From the NCBI GenBank assembly GCA_019424965.1, contig JAHYYL010000029.1, forward strand, positions 1 to 24,477: a DNA stretch of 24,477 bases, written 5' to 3'. This stretch comes from Collinsella sp. (lineage in GTDB: Bacteria > Actinomycetota > Coriobacteriia > Coriobacteriales > Coriobacteriaceae). The notes under the pieces were generated by a model. The model ran no database searches, was not told the DNA's origin, and saw nothing but the letters and a program-made list of their open reading frames with translations. This document shows positions 1 through 7,174 of the stretch, piece by piece. How positions within the stretch are numbered: position 1 is the first letter of the stretch; the number at the start of each line of letters is the position of its first letter. The position numbers were made by a program, and so were the translations under genes.

Positions 1-96
1 TTTGATTCGGTCGAGGAGAGGAACCGCAAGGTCATCGATGCCAACGATTACAAGCCCGTAAGCCGTGATCAAATCCTTGACTTCTTTGGGCTGTAA
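1..96 (+). CDS. C-terminal tail of an unidentified protein (partial)
   Basis: Frame 1 is open from the first base to a TAA at 94-96 and encodes the last 31 residues of a protein that begins outside the window. The visible tail ends in QILDFFGL and has a charged stretch (EERNRKVIDAND) before it. It is too short to assign to a family. It is called coding because the frame is open, and because a hairpin element and a strong terminator follow within 60 bases, as expected after a gene end. Confidence 0.6.
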   Translation, partial: FDSVEERNRKVIDANDYKPVSRDQILDFFGL

Positions 97-114
97 TTCT
101 CGAACCACCACACA

Positions 115-151
115 AACCACCGCAAAGGGGACAGGCACCTTTATGGTGGTT
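115..151 (+). repeat. 37-bp hairpin element, copy 1
   Basis: The arms AACCACC (115-121) and GGTGGTT (145-151) are perfectly complementary. One more G-T pair inside them gives an 8-bp stem with a 21-nt loop. The loop carries GGGACAGG followed by TTTA. An extra AACCACC lies at 103-109. A second element with the same geometry and loop core is on the minus strand at 14233-14269. From memory, this core resembles short dispersed palindromes that accompany REP-associated (Y1/IS200-like) transposases. No such transposase is in the window. Confidence 0.7.
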
Positions 152-153
152 CT

Positions 154-188
154 GGCGCCGCTGCCATTATGGCAGCGGCGCCTTTTTT
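154..188 (+). terminator. Rho-independent terminator
   Basis: A perfect 12-bp stem, GGCGCCGCTGCC (154-165) with its complement (171-182), closes a 5-nt loop and is followed directly by six T. It starts 3 bases after the 37-bp hairpin element and should end transcription of the upstream partial gene. Confidence 0.93.
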
Positions 189-246
189 GTCCGTGCGGCG
201 CGGTAGAGTGTAGGCGGTTGAAATTTGCGTCCATCGAGGAGCTGCC

Positions 247-2004
247 ATGAACGAGATCAAGTGCCCGCATTGCGGTGAAGTTTTTAAGGTCGATGCGTCC
301 GGTTATGCGGATATCGTCAAGCAGGTGCGCGACGCCGAGTTCTCGCGCGACCTGGACGAGCGCGTGAAGGCTGTTCAGCGCGAGGGCGAGCAGGCGCTGG
401 AGCTTGAGCGCTCGCGCTCGACGGCTGCTTTGCAAAAGGCGGAGTCTCAGCGCGACGCTCAGCTTGTCGAGCAGAAGAACGCTGCAGCCCAGCAGCTGGC
501 GCAAGAACTCGCCAAGCGCGATGCGGAGCTTGCCGAGCTGCACGCCAAACTCGAGGGCGCTGCCGCGGAGCGCGAGAGCGCAAGCCAGCGCGCGGCGGTT
601 GAGGCCCGTGCCGACGCTCAAAAGGAGAACGCCGAGCTCCAGCGCGAAATCGACAACTTGCGTGCGCAGCTGGGGCGCAAGGATGACGAAGCCAAGCTTG
701 CCGAGTCGGCGGCGCGCAATGCTGCTCAAAACGATGTAGCTGCACGAGATGCCCAGATTGCCGAGTTGCAGGCCAAGCTTGCCGCGGCGGACAAGGCCCA
801 GGAGATGGCGCTTGCCGCTGCCGCGGCAGAGTCGCAGCGCGAGCTCGATGCTGCTCGCGGTGAAGCTGAGCGCGCGCTTGCTGACTACCGCGCGACGGTA
901 CAGGAGAAGTTTTCCGCCGCAAAGGCACAATCTGAGCAAGAGGCCGAGGGTCTGCGTGCCCAGTTGCGCGAGCAGGAACTGATGGCAAAAATGAACCTGT
1001 CGGAGGCGGTCGCCGCGGTGGAGCGAGAGCGCGATGAGGCACGTGCCAAGCTGACGAGCGAGCTGGCGGTGCGCGATTCTCGCGAGGAACAGGCCAAGGC
1101 GGCACACGAGCTCGAGCTTGCGCAGGCCAAGCGCGCGAGCGATGACCTGATTCGCTACAAGGATGAAGAGATTGAGCGCCTTAAGGACATGAAGGTCCGC
1201 CTGTCCACCAAGATGGTGGGCGAGTCGCTCGAGCAGCACTGCGAGACCGAGTTTAACCGTCTGCGCATGACGGCGTTTCCTAACGCGTACTTCGAGAAAG
1301 ACAACGATGCGTCCGAGGGTACCAAGGGCGACTTTATCTTCCGCGAGTGCGACGCGAGCGGCAACGAGGTCATTTCGATTATGTTCGAGATGAAAAACGA
1401 GAACGACGAGACTGCGACCAAGCACAAAAACGAGGACTTCTTTAAGAAGCTCGATCACGATCGTCGCCAGAAAGGCTGTGAGTACGCGGTGCTCTGCACG
1501 CTACTCGAGCCCGAGAGCGAGCTCTATAACGCGGGGATCGTGGACGTGAGCTATCGCTACGAGAAGATGTACGTGATTCGCCCACAGTTTTTCGTTCCCA
1601 TGATTACACTTCTTCGCAACGCCGCCATGGGTTCGCTGCGCTATAAGCAGGAGCTGGCGGAGTACAAGCAGCAGAATATCGACGTCACGAACTTCGAAGC
1701 CAAGATGGAAAAGTTCAAGAACGATTTCGGCCGCAACTGCGAGATCGCGAGTCGCAAGTTCCAAACGGCAATCGATGAGATCGACAAGACGATTAGCCAT
1801 CTGCAGAAAACCAAGGAGGCGTTGCTGTCCTCCGAGAACAATCTGCGCCTTGCCAACAAGAAAGCCGACGATCTTACCATTCGCAAGCTCACATGGGGCA
1901 ACAAGACCATGAAGGCGGCGTTTGACGAGGCGCGCGGGGCTGCGACGGAGACAAACGATGAGCCCGCCGAGGCGGATTCATATGAGGTCGAGGATGCCGA
2001 GTAA
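247..2004 (+). CDS. DUF2130 coiled-coil protein with nuclease-like C-terminal domain
   Basis: The 585-residue protein opens with a zinc-ribbon-like CPHC knuckle (Cys6, Cys9). A very long Ala/Glu/Arg-rich coiled coil follows (about residues 30-320). The C-terminal DUF2130 region (about 325-540) contains the conserved run from GESLEQHCE to MYVIRPQFF. Within it, KGDFIF (Asp362) and FEMK (Glu381, Lys383) fit the D...ExK spacing of PD-(D/E)XK nucleases, a superfamily to which I recall DUF2130 being assigned. The acidic tail (about 565-585) is probably disordered. GAGGA at 236-240 lies six bases before the ATG. The role is unknown: the layout recalls RmuC, a coiled coil joined to a nuclease-like fold, so DNA maintenance is a reasonable guess. 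It is monocistronic between two terminators. Confidence 0.88.
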   Translation: MNEIKCPHCGEVFKVDASGYADIVKQVRDAEFSRDLDERVKAVQREGEQALELERSRSTAALQKAESQRDAQLVEQKNAAAQQLAQELAKRDAELAELHAKLEGAAAERESASQRAAVEARADAQKENAELQREIDNLRAQLGRKDDEAKLAESAARNAAQNDVAARDAQIAELQAKLAAADKAQEMALAAAAAESQRELDAARGEAERALADYRATVQEKFSAAKAQSEQEAEGLRAQLREQELMAKMNLSEAVAAVERERDEARAKLTSELAVRDSREEQAKAAHELELAQAKRASDDLIRYKDEEIERLKDMKVRLSTKMVGESLEQHCETEFNRLRMTAFPNAYFEKDNDASEGTKGDFIFRECDASGNEVISIMFEMKNENDETATKHKNEDFFKKLDHDRRQKGCEYAVLCTLLEPESELYNAGIVDVSYRYEKMYVIRPQFFVPMITLLRNAAMGSLRYKQELAEYKQQNIDVTNFEAKMEKFKNDFGRNCEIASRKFQTAIDEIDKTISHLQKTKEALLSSENNLRLANKKADDLTIRKLTWGNKTMKAAFDEARGAATETNDEPAEADSYEVEDAE

Positions 2005-2023
2005 GGCATAGCAGATAGTGCAA

Positions 2024-2067
2024 AAGCGGGGCCGCTGGCGATATTGCCAACGGCCCCGCTTGTTTCG
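2024..2067. terminator. Bidirectional terminator between convergent genes
   Basis: AAGCGGGGCCG (2024-2034) and its complement (2051-2061) enclose a further near-perfect TGGC/GCCA extension around GATATT, making a long GC-rich stem. On the plus strand it is followed by TGTTT. On the minus strand it is followed by TTTTG. It lies between the DUF2130 gene (plus) and the helicase gene (minus), so it can serve both. Confidence 0.88.
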
Positions 2068-2082
2068 CTCCAGTATGTTCGG

Positions 2083-4764
2083 CTAGTCCTCGAGCAGGTC
2101 CTCGATAAAGCCGACGCGGTAGTTTTTGAAGATGACCTCGCCGCCGTCTTGCGTGGCGTCCAGATCGACATCGCCCATGATGCCAAAGTCGTGGTCGCCA
2201 TCCTCGTCGGCAAAGATCTGGTGCACGTGCCATACGTGCGTGGTCTTCTCGTCGGACTCGTCGATGGAAAACATCGCGGCGCTGCGGGCATCTCCGTCGG
2301 TGAGGATCTCCTCGTGCTGCTCATGGTAGGCATCGAGGGCCTTTTGCCAGCGGATCTCGCTCATGCCCCAGTCGTCGTCGAGTTCGCCCAGGTCGCGCAC
2401 ATGCTCGCGGGCGGCAAGGGTCACGCGGCGGAAGAGCGCGTTGCGCACCAACAGCGTGCAGCCGCGACGGTCCGCCACGACCTCGTCGATGCCCTGCGGC
2501 GGCGCGGCATCGAGGGCTGCCGGGTTGCCGGCGTTCTCCCACTCGTCCACCAGGCTCGAGTCCACCGAGCGCACCACAAAGCCCAGCCACGAGATGATGT
2601 CGCGCAGGCGCTCGTCGCGCTTCTCAATGGGCACGGTGCGGTCGAGCGAACGGTAGACTTCGGCGAGGTAGCGCAAGAGGATGCCCTCGGAACGCGCGAT
2701 GCCCAGCTTTTGAATGTAACCCTTAAAGTCGCTCGCGCTCTCCAGCATGTCGCGCAGGACGCTCTTGGGCGAGAGCTGGTAGTCGTTGGCCCAGGGTACT
2801 TCCTGGCAGTACTTGTCAAAGGCGGCGTCGAGCAAATCCTCGAGCGGCTTTTCGTACGTGACGTCCTGAATACGCTCCAGACGCTCCTCATAGTCGACGC
2901 CGTCGGCCTTCATTTCGGCCATAGCGCGATCGCGCGCGGCGCGCTCCTGTGCGCGCAGCACCTGCTTGGGATCCTCGAGCGTTGCCTCGACCATCGAGAT
3001 GAGGTCCATGGTATAGGTCTCGCTCTCGGGATCGAGCAACTCCAGCGCGGCAAGCAAAAACGGCGAGAGCGGCTGGTCGAGCGCAAAGTCCTCGGGCAGG
3101 TCGACCGTCAGCGCGTAGTCGATGTCCGGCGCGGCGTCAGCCGGAGCGTCGGGTGCGGGCGGCACTTCGGTGCGAACGACGACGCCGGAATCGATGAGCG
3201 TGGCGAAGATCTCGTCGGCACGAACCTCGAGCTTTGCCTTTTCCTCAGGGGTCTGCAGACTCGTCTCGATGAGGTCGTGTACGCGGGCTCGGGCATCGCC
3301 GCCCTGCTCGACCACGCTAATCACCATGGAGTGTGTGATGCGCAGGCGCGGCTTGAGCGTTTCGGGCTGCGTCTCGATCAGGCGCTCAAAGGTCTGCTTG
3401 TTCCAGGTGACAAAGCCCTCGGGGGCCTTCTTCTTTTTAATCTTGCGGAGTTTTTTGGGGTCGTCGCCCGCCTTGGCCATGAGCTTGGCGTTCTCGATCT
3501 CGTGCTCGGGTGCCTCGGCAATCACCATGCCCTCGGTATCGAAGCCCGAGCGGCCGGCGCGACCGGCAATCTGATGGAACTCGCGGGCGCGCAGGCGACG
3601 CATCTTGTAGCCGTCGAACTTGGTGAGCGCGGTGAGGACCACGGTGTGGATGGGCACGTTGATGCCGACGCCGAGTGTGTCGGTGCCGCAAATGACGGGC
3701 AGTAGGCCCTGCTGCGCCAGGCGCTCGACCAGCAGGCGATAGCGCGGCAGCATACCGGCGTGGTGCACGCCGACGCCGCAGCCGAGCAAACGCTTGAGGA
3801 TCTTGCCGAAGGCCGTCGAGAAGCTCGTTCCCTTTGCCGCTTCTTTGATGGCTTCGCGCTGCTCCTTGCTGGCGATGCCAAAATTGGCGAGCGACTGTGC
3901 CGACGCAAGGGCGGCATCCTGGCTAAAGTGCACGATGTAGAGCGGGGCCTCGCCGCGGCGCATCGCGAGCTCGACGGTGCCCTCGAGCGAGGTCGTCACA
4001 TAGCCGTAGCTCAGCGGCACAGGGCGTGGGGCATCGACGACCAAGTCGCAGGTAGCGCCGGTGTGTTCCTCGAGCGAGGCGGCAATCGCGGTGACATCGC
4101 CGAGCGTGGCGCTCATGAGCATGAATTGCGTGTGAGGCAGGGTGAGCAGCGGCACCTGCCAGGCCCAACCGCGATCAGGGTCGGCAAAGTAGTGGAACTC
4201 GTCCATGGCGACGCAGCCAACATCGGCATCTTCGCCCTCGCGCAGTGCGTCGTTGGCAAGGATCTCTGCCGTGCAGCAGATGACGGGCGCCTTGGTGTTG
4301 ATATGCGTGTCGCCGGTGATCATACCGACGTTATCGCGGCCGAGCACCTGCACCAAGTCGAAAAACTTCTCGCTGACCAGGGCCTTGATAGGAGCCGTAT
4401 AGTAGCAGCGCTTGCCCTGCGCCATGCCCATAAAGAGCATACCTAGCGCGACAAGCGACTTGCCCGAGCCGGTCGGCGTGCCCAGAATGACGTGATCGCC
4501 GGCGGCTAGATCCATGAGGGCCTCTTCTTGGTGGTCCCACAGCTCAATACCGCGATTGCTCGTCCATTCAAAGAAGCGCTCGAAGGCCTGGTCGGGCGTG
4601 AGCCACGGTTCGGGCTCGCTGCCGTCCTCGGGCTCCCACCAGGTGGGGGAGAGCGCGCCGAGTGAGCCGAATTCGGCTTCGGTTCCCGTGCCGCCCGAGA
4701 ATGAGCTGGCGGCGCCGGCGCCAGAGACGGTGCTGGCGGCGGTATCTATCGTGGTCTGTGCCAT
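2083..4764 (-). CDS. DEAD/DEAH-box helicase, Ski2-like, DUF3516 family
   Basis: The 893-residue protein is a superfamily 2 RNA/DNA helicase of the Ski2-like kind, found widely in actinobacteria with a C-terminal DUF3516 domain. Visible motifs are Walker A GTPTGSGKS (95-103), the TAPIKALV motif Ia (123-130), motif II DEFH (188-191), motif III MSATLGD and motif VI QIAGRAGRSG. After about residue 430 the sequence is the family-specific region, including a Lys-rich KKLRKIKKKKAPEGF segment. The N-terminal 50 residues are low complexity (Ala, Ser, Gly) and probably disordered. No strong Shine-Dalgarno is seen; the nearest is GAGAGAAAG, about 10 bases before the ATG. It is likely an RNA helicase in RNA turnover or ribosome handling. 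Its substrate cannot be told from sequence. Confidence 0.9.
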   Translation of the reverse strand: MAQTTIDTAASTVSGAGAASSFSGGTGTEAEFGSLGALSPTWWEPEDGSEPEPWLTPDQAFERFFEWTSNRGIELWDHQEEALMDLAAGDHVILGTPTGSGKSLVALGMLFMGMAQGKRCYYTAPIKALVSEKFFDLVQVLGRDNVGMITGDTHINTKAPVICCTAEILANDALREGEDADVGCVAMDEFHYFADPDRGWAWQVPLLTLPHTQFMLMSATLGDVTAIAASLEEHTGATCDLVVDAPRPVPLSYGYVTTSLEGTVELAMRRGEAPLYIVHFSQDAALASAQSLANFGIASKEQREAIKEAAKGTSFSTAFGKILKRLLGCGVGVHHAGMLPRYRLLVERLAQQGLLPVICGTDTLGVGINVPIHTVVLTALTKFDGYKMRRLRAREFHQIAGRAGRSGFDTEGMVIAEAPEHEIENAKLMAKAGDDPKKLRKIKKKKAPEGFVTWNKQTFERLIETQPETLKPRLRITHSMVISVVEQGGDARARVHDLIETSLQTPEEKAKLEVRADEIFATLIDSGVVVRTEVPPAPDAPADAAPDIDYALTVDLPEDFALDQPLSPFLLAALELLDPESETYTMDLISMVEATLEDPKQVLRAQERAARDRAMAEMKADGVDYEERLERIQDVTYEKPLEDLLDAAFDKYCQEVPWANDYQLSPKSVLRDMLESASDFKGYIQKLGIARSEGILLRYLAEVYRSLDRTVPIEKRDERLRDIISWLGFVVRSVDSSLVDEWENAGNPAALDAAPPQGIDEVVADRRGCTLLVRNALFRRVTLAAREHVRDLGELDDDWGMSEIRWQKALDAYHEQHEEILTDGDARSAAMFSIDESDEKTTHVWHVHQIFADEDGDHDFGIMGDVDLDATQDGGEVIFKNYRVGFIEDLLED

Positions 4765-5076
4765 GTGGGGGTACTTTCTCTCGCCGTTTGTCCGCCATCC
4801 ATTATGGCGTAGCGGCGGTGCGGGGCGCCAGCGCGAAAGAAAATGCAGGAAATGGGCGTTCTGCTCAGCCGTTTGGTGCAGTTGTCAGCTAAGTGAGTAG
4901 ACTTTTTGCAATATCGCGAGCACATGACTTTTGCGCAAGGGCTCTACCTGCGGTTTTATTTCTTCCTATGCGGGTTGTGCTTAGCTATTGCTAAAAAGTC
5001 TACTCACTTAGGTTTGAGGGTCGTTCATCGGTGCCTATTTGTGCTTGCTCGCTGGCGTAGCGACCGACAAAAGCCC
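4765..5076. other. 312-bp intergenic region without a gene
   Basis: This gap separates two minus-strand genes, the helicase and the TrmB-like gene. It is AT-richer than its surroundings in the centre. A 123-bp palindromic element (4889-5011) is its only clear content. A CATAAT box about 40 bases upstream of the helicase start (minus strand) may be a -10 element, but no convincing -35 accompanies it. No open frame with a ribosome binding site is seen. Confidence 0.6.
4889..5011. repeat. MITE-like palindromic element, 123 bp with 25-bp terminal inverted repeats
   Basis: The left arm (4889-4913) begins CTAAGTGAGTAGACTTTTT. The right arm (4986-5011) is its reverse complement with a single extra T, giving 25 matches. 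A second complementary pair lies inside: AGCACA (4919-4924) with TGTGCT (4976-4981). The stem therefore continues after a small internal loop, leaving about 50 bases unpaired. No target-site duplication is obvious and there is no coding capacity. This fits a non-autonomous insertion (MITE) or a large structured palindrome. I found no second copy of the arms in the window. Confidence 0.72.
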
Positions 5077-5916
5077 CTATGACTCCTGCGGAAGGCGCTT
5101 TTTGCCTTTGCGGGCGCGGTTTCTAAAGTTCTCGACGGCCTCTTCCATGCCCAGAGGTACATAGGTGAGCTCATCGAGGTTATTGGGTAGGTAGCAGGCA
5201 AGACTTTGTTCCTGCACGCGGCCCGCCGCGAGCTGTTCGTCGGTTGACAGCGCACCGGGCGTGGCACAGATGCCATAGACGACGGCACCCATCTCGCGCG
5301 TGCGGCATTCGTATTCGGTCTCGGGATGCTCGGGATGGTCGCGGCGAACGTCGTTACTTACCCAAAGTGTATCGTAGCCGGCCGCGGCAAACTGCCCCAA
5401 GGCGTAGTCGCGCAATGGCTTGCTGTCGGTGCGCAGCGTTACGGTGGCGCCAGCTGCAAAGAGCGGGCGATAGAGTATCAGATGGTCGACATGGACGAGT
5501 CGTTTTTTGGCGTACTTGGCCTTGGGCTGCGGCGTGGGAAAGTTGATGGTGATGGCATCGAGCTCGCCTGGGGCAAACAACTGCGGCAGCGATGCAGCGC
5601 CTCGGGGCAGGACGAGTGCGTTTGATAGTTCCTGCTCGCAGATTTTCTGCGCGGCATAGGCGATGCAGATGGGCTCCTGGTCCATACCGATAAAGAGCGT
5701 GTTTGGCTCGTTGACCGCGCGCTCTACAAGGTAGGTTCCCTTGCCGCAGCCAAGATCCAGGTGCAGGTGTTCGAAAGGCTTGCTGCCAACTGGCGCGCAA
5801 GCCGCGCGCCAATCTCCGACATAGGCCTCGGGGTTCGTCTCAATCGCATCGGCGTAGCGCTCCAAGCGCTCCTCGAGCACAAAGTTCTTAGGCGTGCGAA
5901 CGTGGACGACTCTCAT
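5077..5916 (-). CDS. TrmB-type tRNA (guanine-N7)-methyltransferase homologue with altered signature
   Basis: The 279-residue protein has the SAM-binding motif I LDLGCGKG (53-60), the motif II-like FIGMDQE (75-81), and the TrmB signature region INFPTPQPK followed by KKRL (124-140). The TEYE motif sits near residue 204. In classical TrmB (tRNA G46 N7-methylation) the signature reads DPW.KxRHxKRR. Here the aligned Asp, His and Arg positions appear as Thr, Tyr and Lys, while TEYE is kept. A C-terminal extension of about 50 residues, ending in a basic KGKKRL tail, makes it longer than the usual 200-240. AAGGAG lies six bases before the ATG. It is a TrmB-family protein; whether it still makes m7G46 is uncertain, so no symbol is given. 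Confidence 0.82.
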   Translation of the reverse strand: MRVVHVRTPKNFVLEERLERYADAIETNPEAYVGDWRAACAPVGSKPFEHLHLDLGCGKGTYLVERAVNEPNTLFIGMDQEPICIAYAAQKICEQELSNALVLPRGAASLPQLFAPGELDAITINFPTPQPKAKYAKKRLVHVDHLILYRPLFAAGATVTLRTDSKPLRDYALGQFAAAGYDTLWVSNDVRRDHPEHPETEYECRTREMGAVVYGICATPGALSTDEQLAAGRVQEQSLACYLPNNLDELTYVPLGMEEAVENFRNRARKGKKRLPQES

Positions 5917-5933
5917 GAGGCTCCTTGGTCATA

Positions 5934-5965
5934 AGTATGGAACGTATGGCTGCACGTTCCGTCAA
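5934..5965 (-). promoter_or_regulatory. Possible promoter with palindromic operator upstream of the trmB-like gene
   Basis: On the minus strand a TTGACG box (complement of 5960-5965) is followed by a 7-bp inverted repeat, GGAACGT (5939-5945) with ACGTTCC (5954-5960). A CATACT box (complement of 5934-5939) follows. The 20-base spacing between the boxes is long for a housekeeping promoter. The palindrome between them could be a repressor site or a leader hairpin. Confidence 0.4.
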
Positions 5966-5972
5966 TGGATTG

Positions 5973-5997
5973 AAAAAGGGCGGGCATAGCTTGCCCG
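5973..5997 (-). terminator. Rho-independent terminator of the Trm9-like gene
   Basis: Read on the minus strand, CGGGCA and TGCCCG pair around a 5-nt loop (5981-5997) and are followed by CCC and five T (complement of 5973-5977). It lies about 40 bases past the stop codon of the methyltransferase gene. Confidence 0.8.
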
Positions 5998-6034
5998 AAA
6001 GATGCGATGCGGCTCGGCGGCGAGTCGCCGATGC

Positions 6035-6907
6035 CTACAGGCGCTTGAGGATCACATAGCGGTTGAGATCGCCGCTGCGACCGTCGGCATGGAAACGCTC
6101 GAGCTCGCGCACGGGGACCTCGCCGCTCTTGTAGAACGTACGGACGCCGCGCACCAGGTCGGTGATCTGCTGATCGTCAAAGTGATGACAATAGCGGTAG
6201 GCGTGGCGGTCGTTTTGCCAGCCAATGAGGTGGTCACCGGCTTCAAACTGCGCGGAATCGTAACCCTCAAACGGCGGGGCGAGCTCGGCGCGGGCCTCGG
6301 CACGAACGGCCTTGCGCGCCATGCGCCCGTCGTTCATAAACTCCCAAAAGCTGATGGCGATGATGCCGCCTGGGCGCGTCTGGCGCACCAGGGCGTCGAG
6401 CACGCGTACGCGGTACTCGCACGACGGCACGTGGTGCATAAATCCAAAGCAGACCGAGATGTCGGCGAGCGGGGCGTCGAAAAGCACGTCGGGTGTCTTG
6501 GCGGGGTTGAGCTTCATGAGGGCGTCGAGCACATCGAGTTCCTGGAAGTGCAGGTTGGGAATGCGCAGGGCGTGACCGTGCGCATCGATAGCCAAATCCT
6601 GGCACGAGTCGACACCATAGAACTCAAACGGGCAGCTGGCATCTGCCGAGGGGTTTGCGCCGTCGACGCCCTTGGCGGCAAGTGCCCCGCCGGCGGCAAA
6701 GTTCTCGAATCGCATGTTGCCGCAGGCAAGGTCGAAGACGCGGACGGGATGCTCGATCGTGGCCACATCGAGCTGCTCGAGCGCGATGTCCATGGTGCGC
6801 ACCCAGCCGGGCCACGGGGCTTGGCGCGTATCGGAAAAGGAAGCGGAGTGCTCGCGATAGAACGTATTGTTGAGCTGGATGAGCGATGATGCGAAATCGC
6901 GGTTCAC
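6035..6907 (-). CDS. Trm9/ALKBH8-like SAM-dependent methyltransferase
   Basis: The 290-residue class I methyltransferase has motif I VFDLACGNMRF (57-67), a GVD acidic loop at 98-100, and the segment FGFMHHV...RVRVLDAL...RPGG...SFWEF (155-190). Three features match the Trm9/ALKBH8 methyltransferases, which form the methyl ester of wobble mcm5U in eukaryotic tRNA. These are an N-terminal F..TR..PWP motif (Phe24-Pro33), HH at 158-159 followed by R.RV at 166-168, and a C-terminal YRYCHHF (237-243) where yeast Trm9 has YRYYHLY. The GTG at 6907 is chosen because GGAGGGAG precedes it and the conserved region starts just after it. The promoter at 7028-7056 would exclude the longer ATG frame from 7042. 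Gene elp3 is nearby. The substrate is inferred, not shown. Confidence 0.8.
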   Translation of the reverse strand: MNRDFASSLIQLNNTFYREHSASFSDTRQAPWPGWVRTMDIALEQLDVATIEHPVRVFDLACGNMRFENFAAGGALAAKGVDGANPSADASCPFEFYGVDSCQDLAIDAHGHALRIPNLHFQELDVLDALMKLNPAKTPDVLFDAPLADISVCFGFMHHVPSCEYRVRVLDALVRQTRPGGIIAISFWEFMNDGRMARKAVRAEARAELAPPFEGYDSAQFEAGDHLIGWQNDRHAYRYCHHFDDQQITDLVRGVRTFYKSGEVPVRELERFHADGRSGDLNRYVILKRL

Positions 6908-7027
6908 GGCGCGGAACTCCCTCCGATGGCGGTGCGGAATAAACAGTACGACCATACTACCGTTAACGCCGCAACGGGGACAACCGAGCTGTGGGTCATT
7001 GCTTTGTTTGGACACATTTCCGCAGCT

Positions 7028-7056
7028 CATATGTGCCCGCAACCGCCGGTTGTCAA
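7028..7056 (-). promoter_or_regulatory. Promoter of the Trm9-like gene with palindrome in the spacer
   Basis: On the minus strand a consensus TTGACA (complement of 7051-7056) is separated by exactly 17 bases from CATATG (7028-7033). The spacer overlaps the perfect 6-bp palindrome CAACCGGCGGTTG (7040-7052), a likely operator. Transcription would start near 7021, leaving a leader of about 110 bases before the GTG at 6907. Confidence 0.6.
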
Positions 7057-7174
7057 AAATCTCACTAGAATAGGTGGCATGATTTTGGCGGTGGCGGATA
7101 GATTTTTAACTGTGCAAGGCGCCTTAAGAACAAAAACGGTCCGGCGGCACGGCTGGCATCGCATAGGAGGAACC

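Noticed and set aside
2044..3705. 553-residue plus-strand frame opposite the DUF3516 helicase
   Set aside because: It is the antisense shadow of the helicase gene, with no start signals and no recognisable domain; long antisense frames are common in GC-rich DNA.
5973..6034. Small RNA gene downstream of the Trm9-like methyltransferase
   Set aside because: The hairpin with its T tract is explained as the terminator of the methyltransferase gene; no independent promoter is seen.
6908..7042. N-terminal extension of the Trm9-like protein to an ATG at 7042
   Set aside because: No ribosome binding site, sequence outside the conserved domain, and the best promoter (7028-7056) lies across that ATG, so a transcript from it could not include the start.
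6926..7174. 83-residue N-terminal extension of the XRE regulator
   Set aside because: The helix-turn-helix starts right after the ATG at 7175, which has an excellent TAGGAGGA site. The extension has no signals and overlaps the divergent promoter region.
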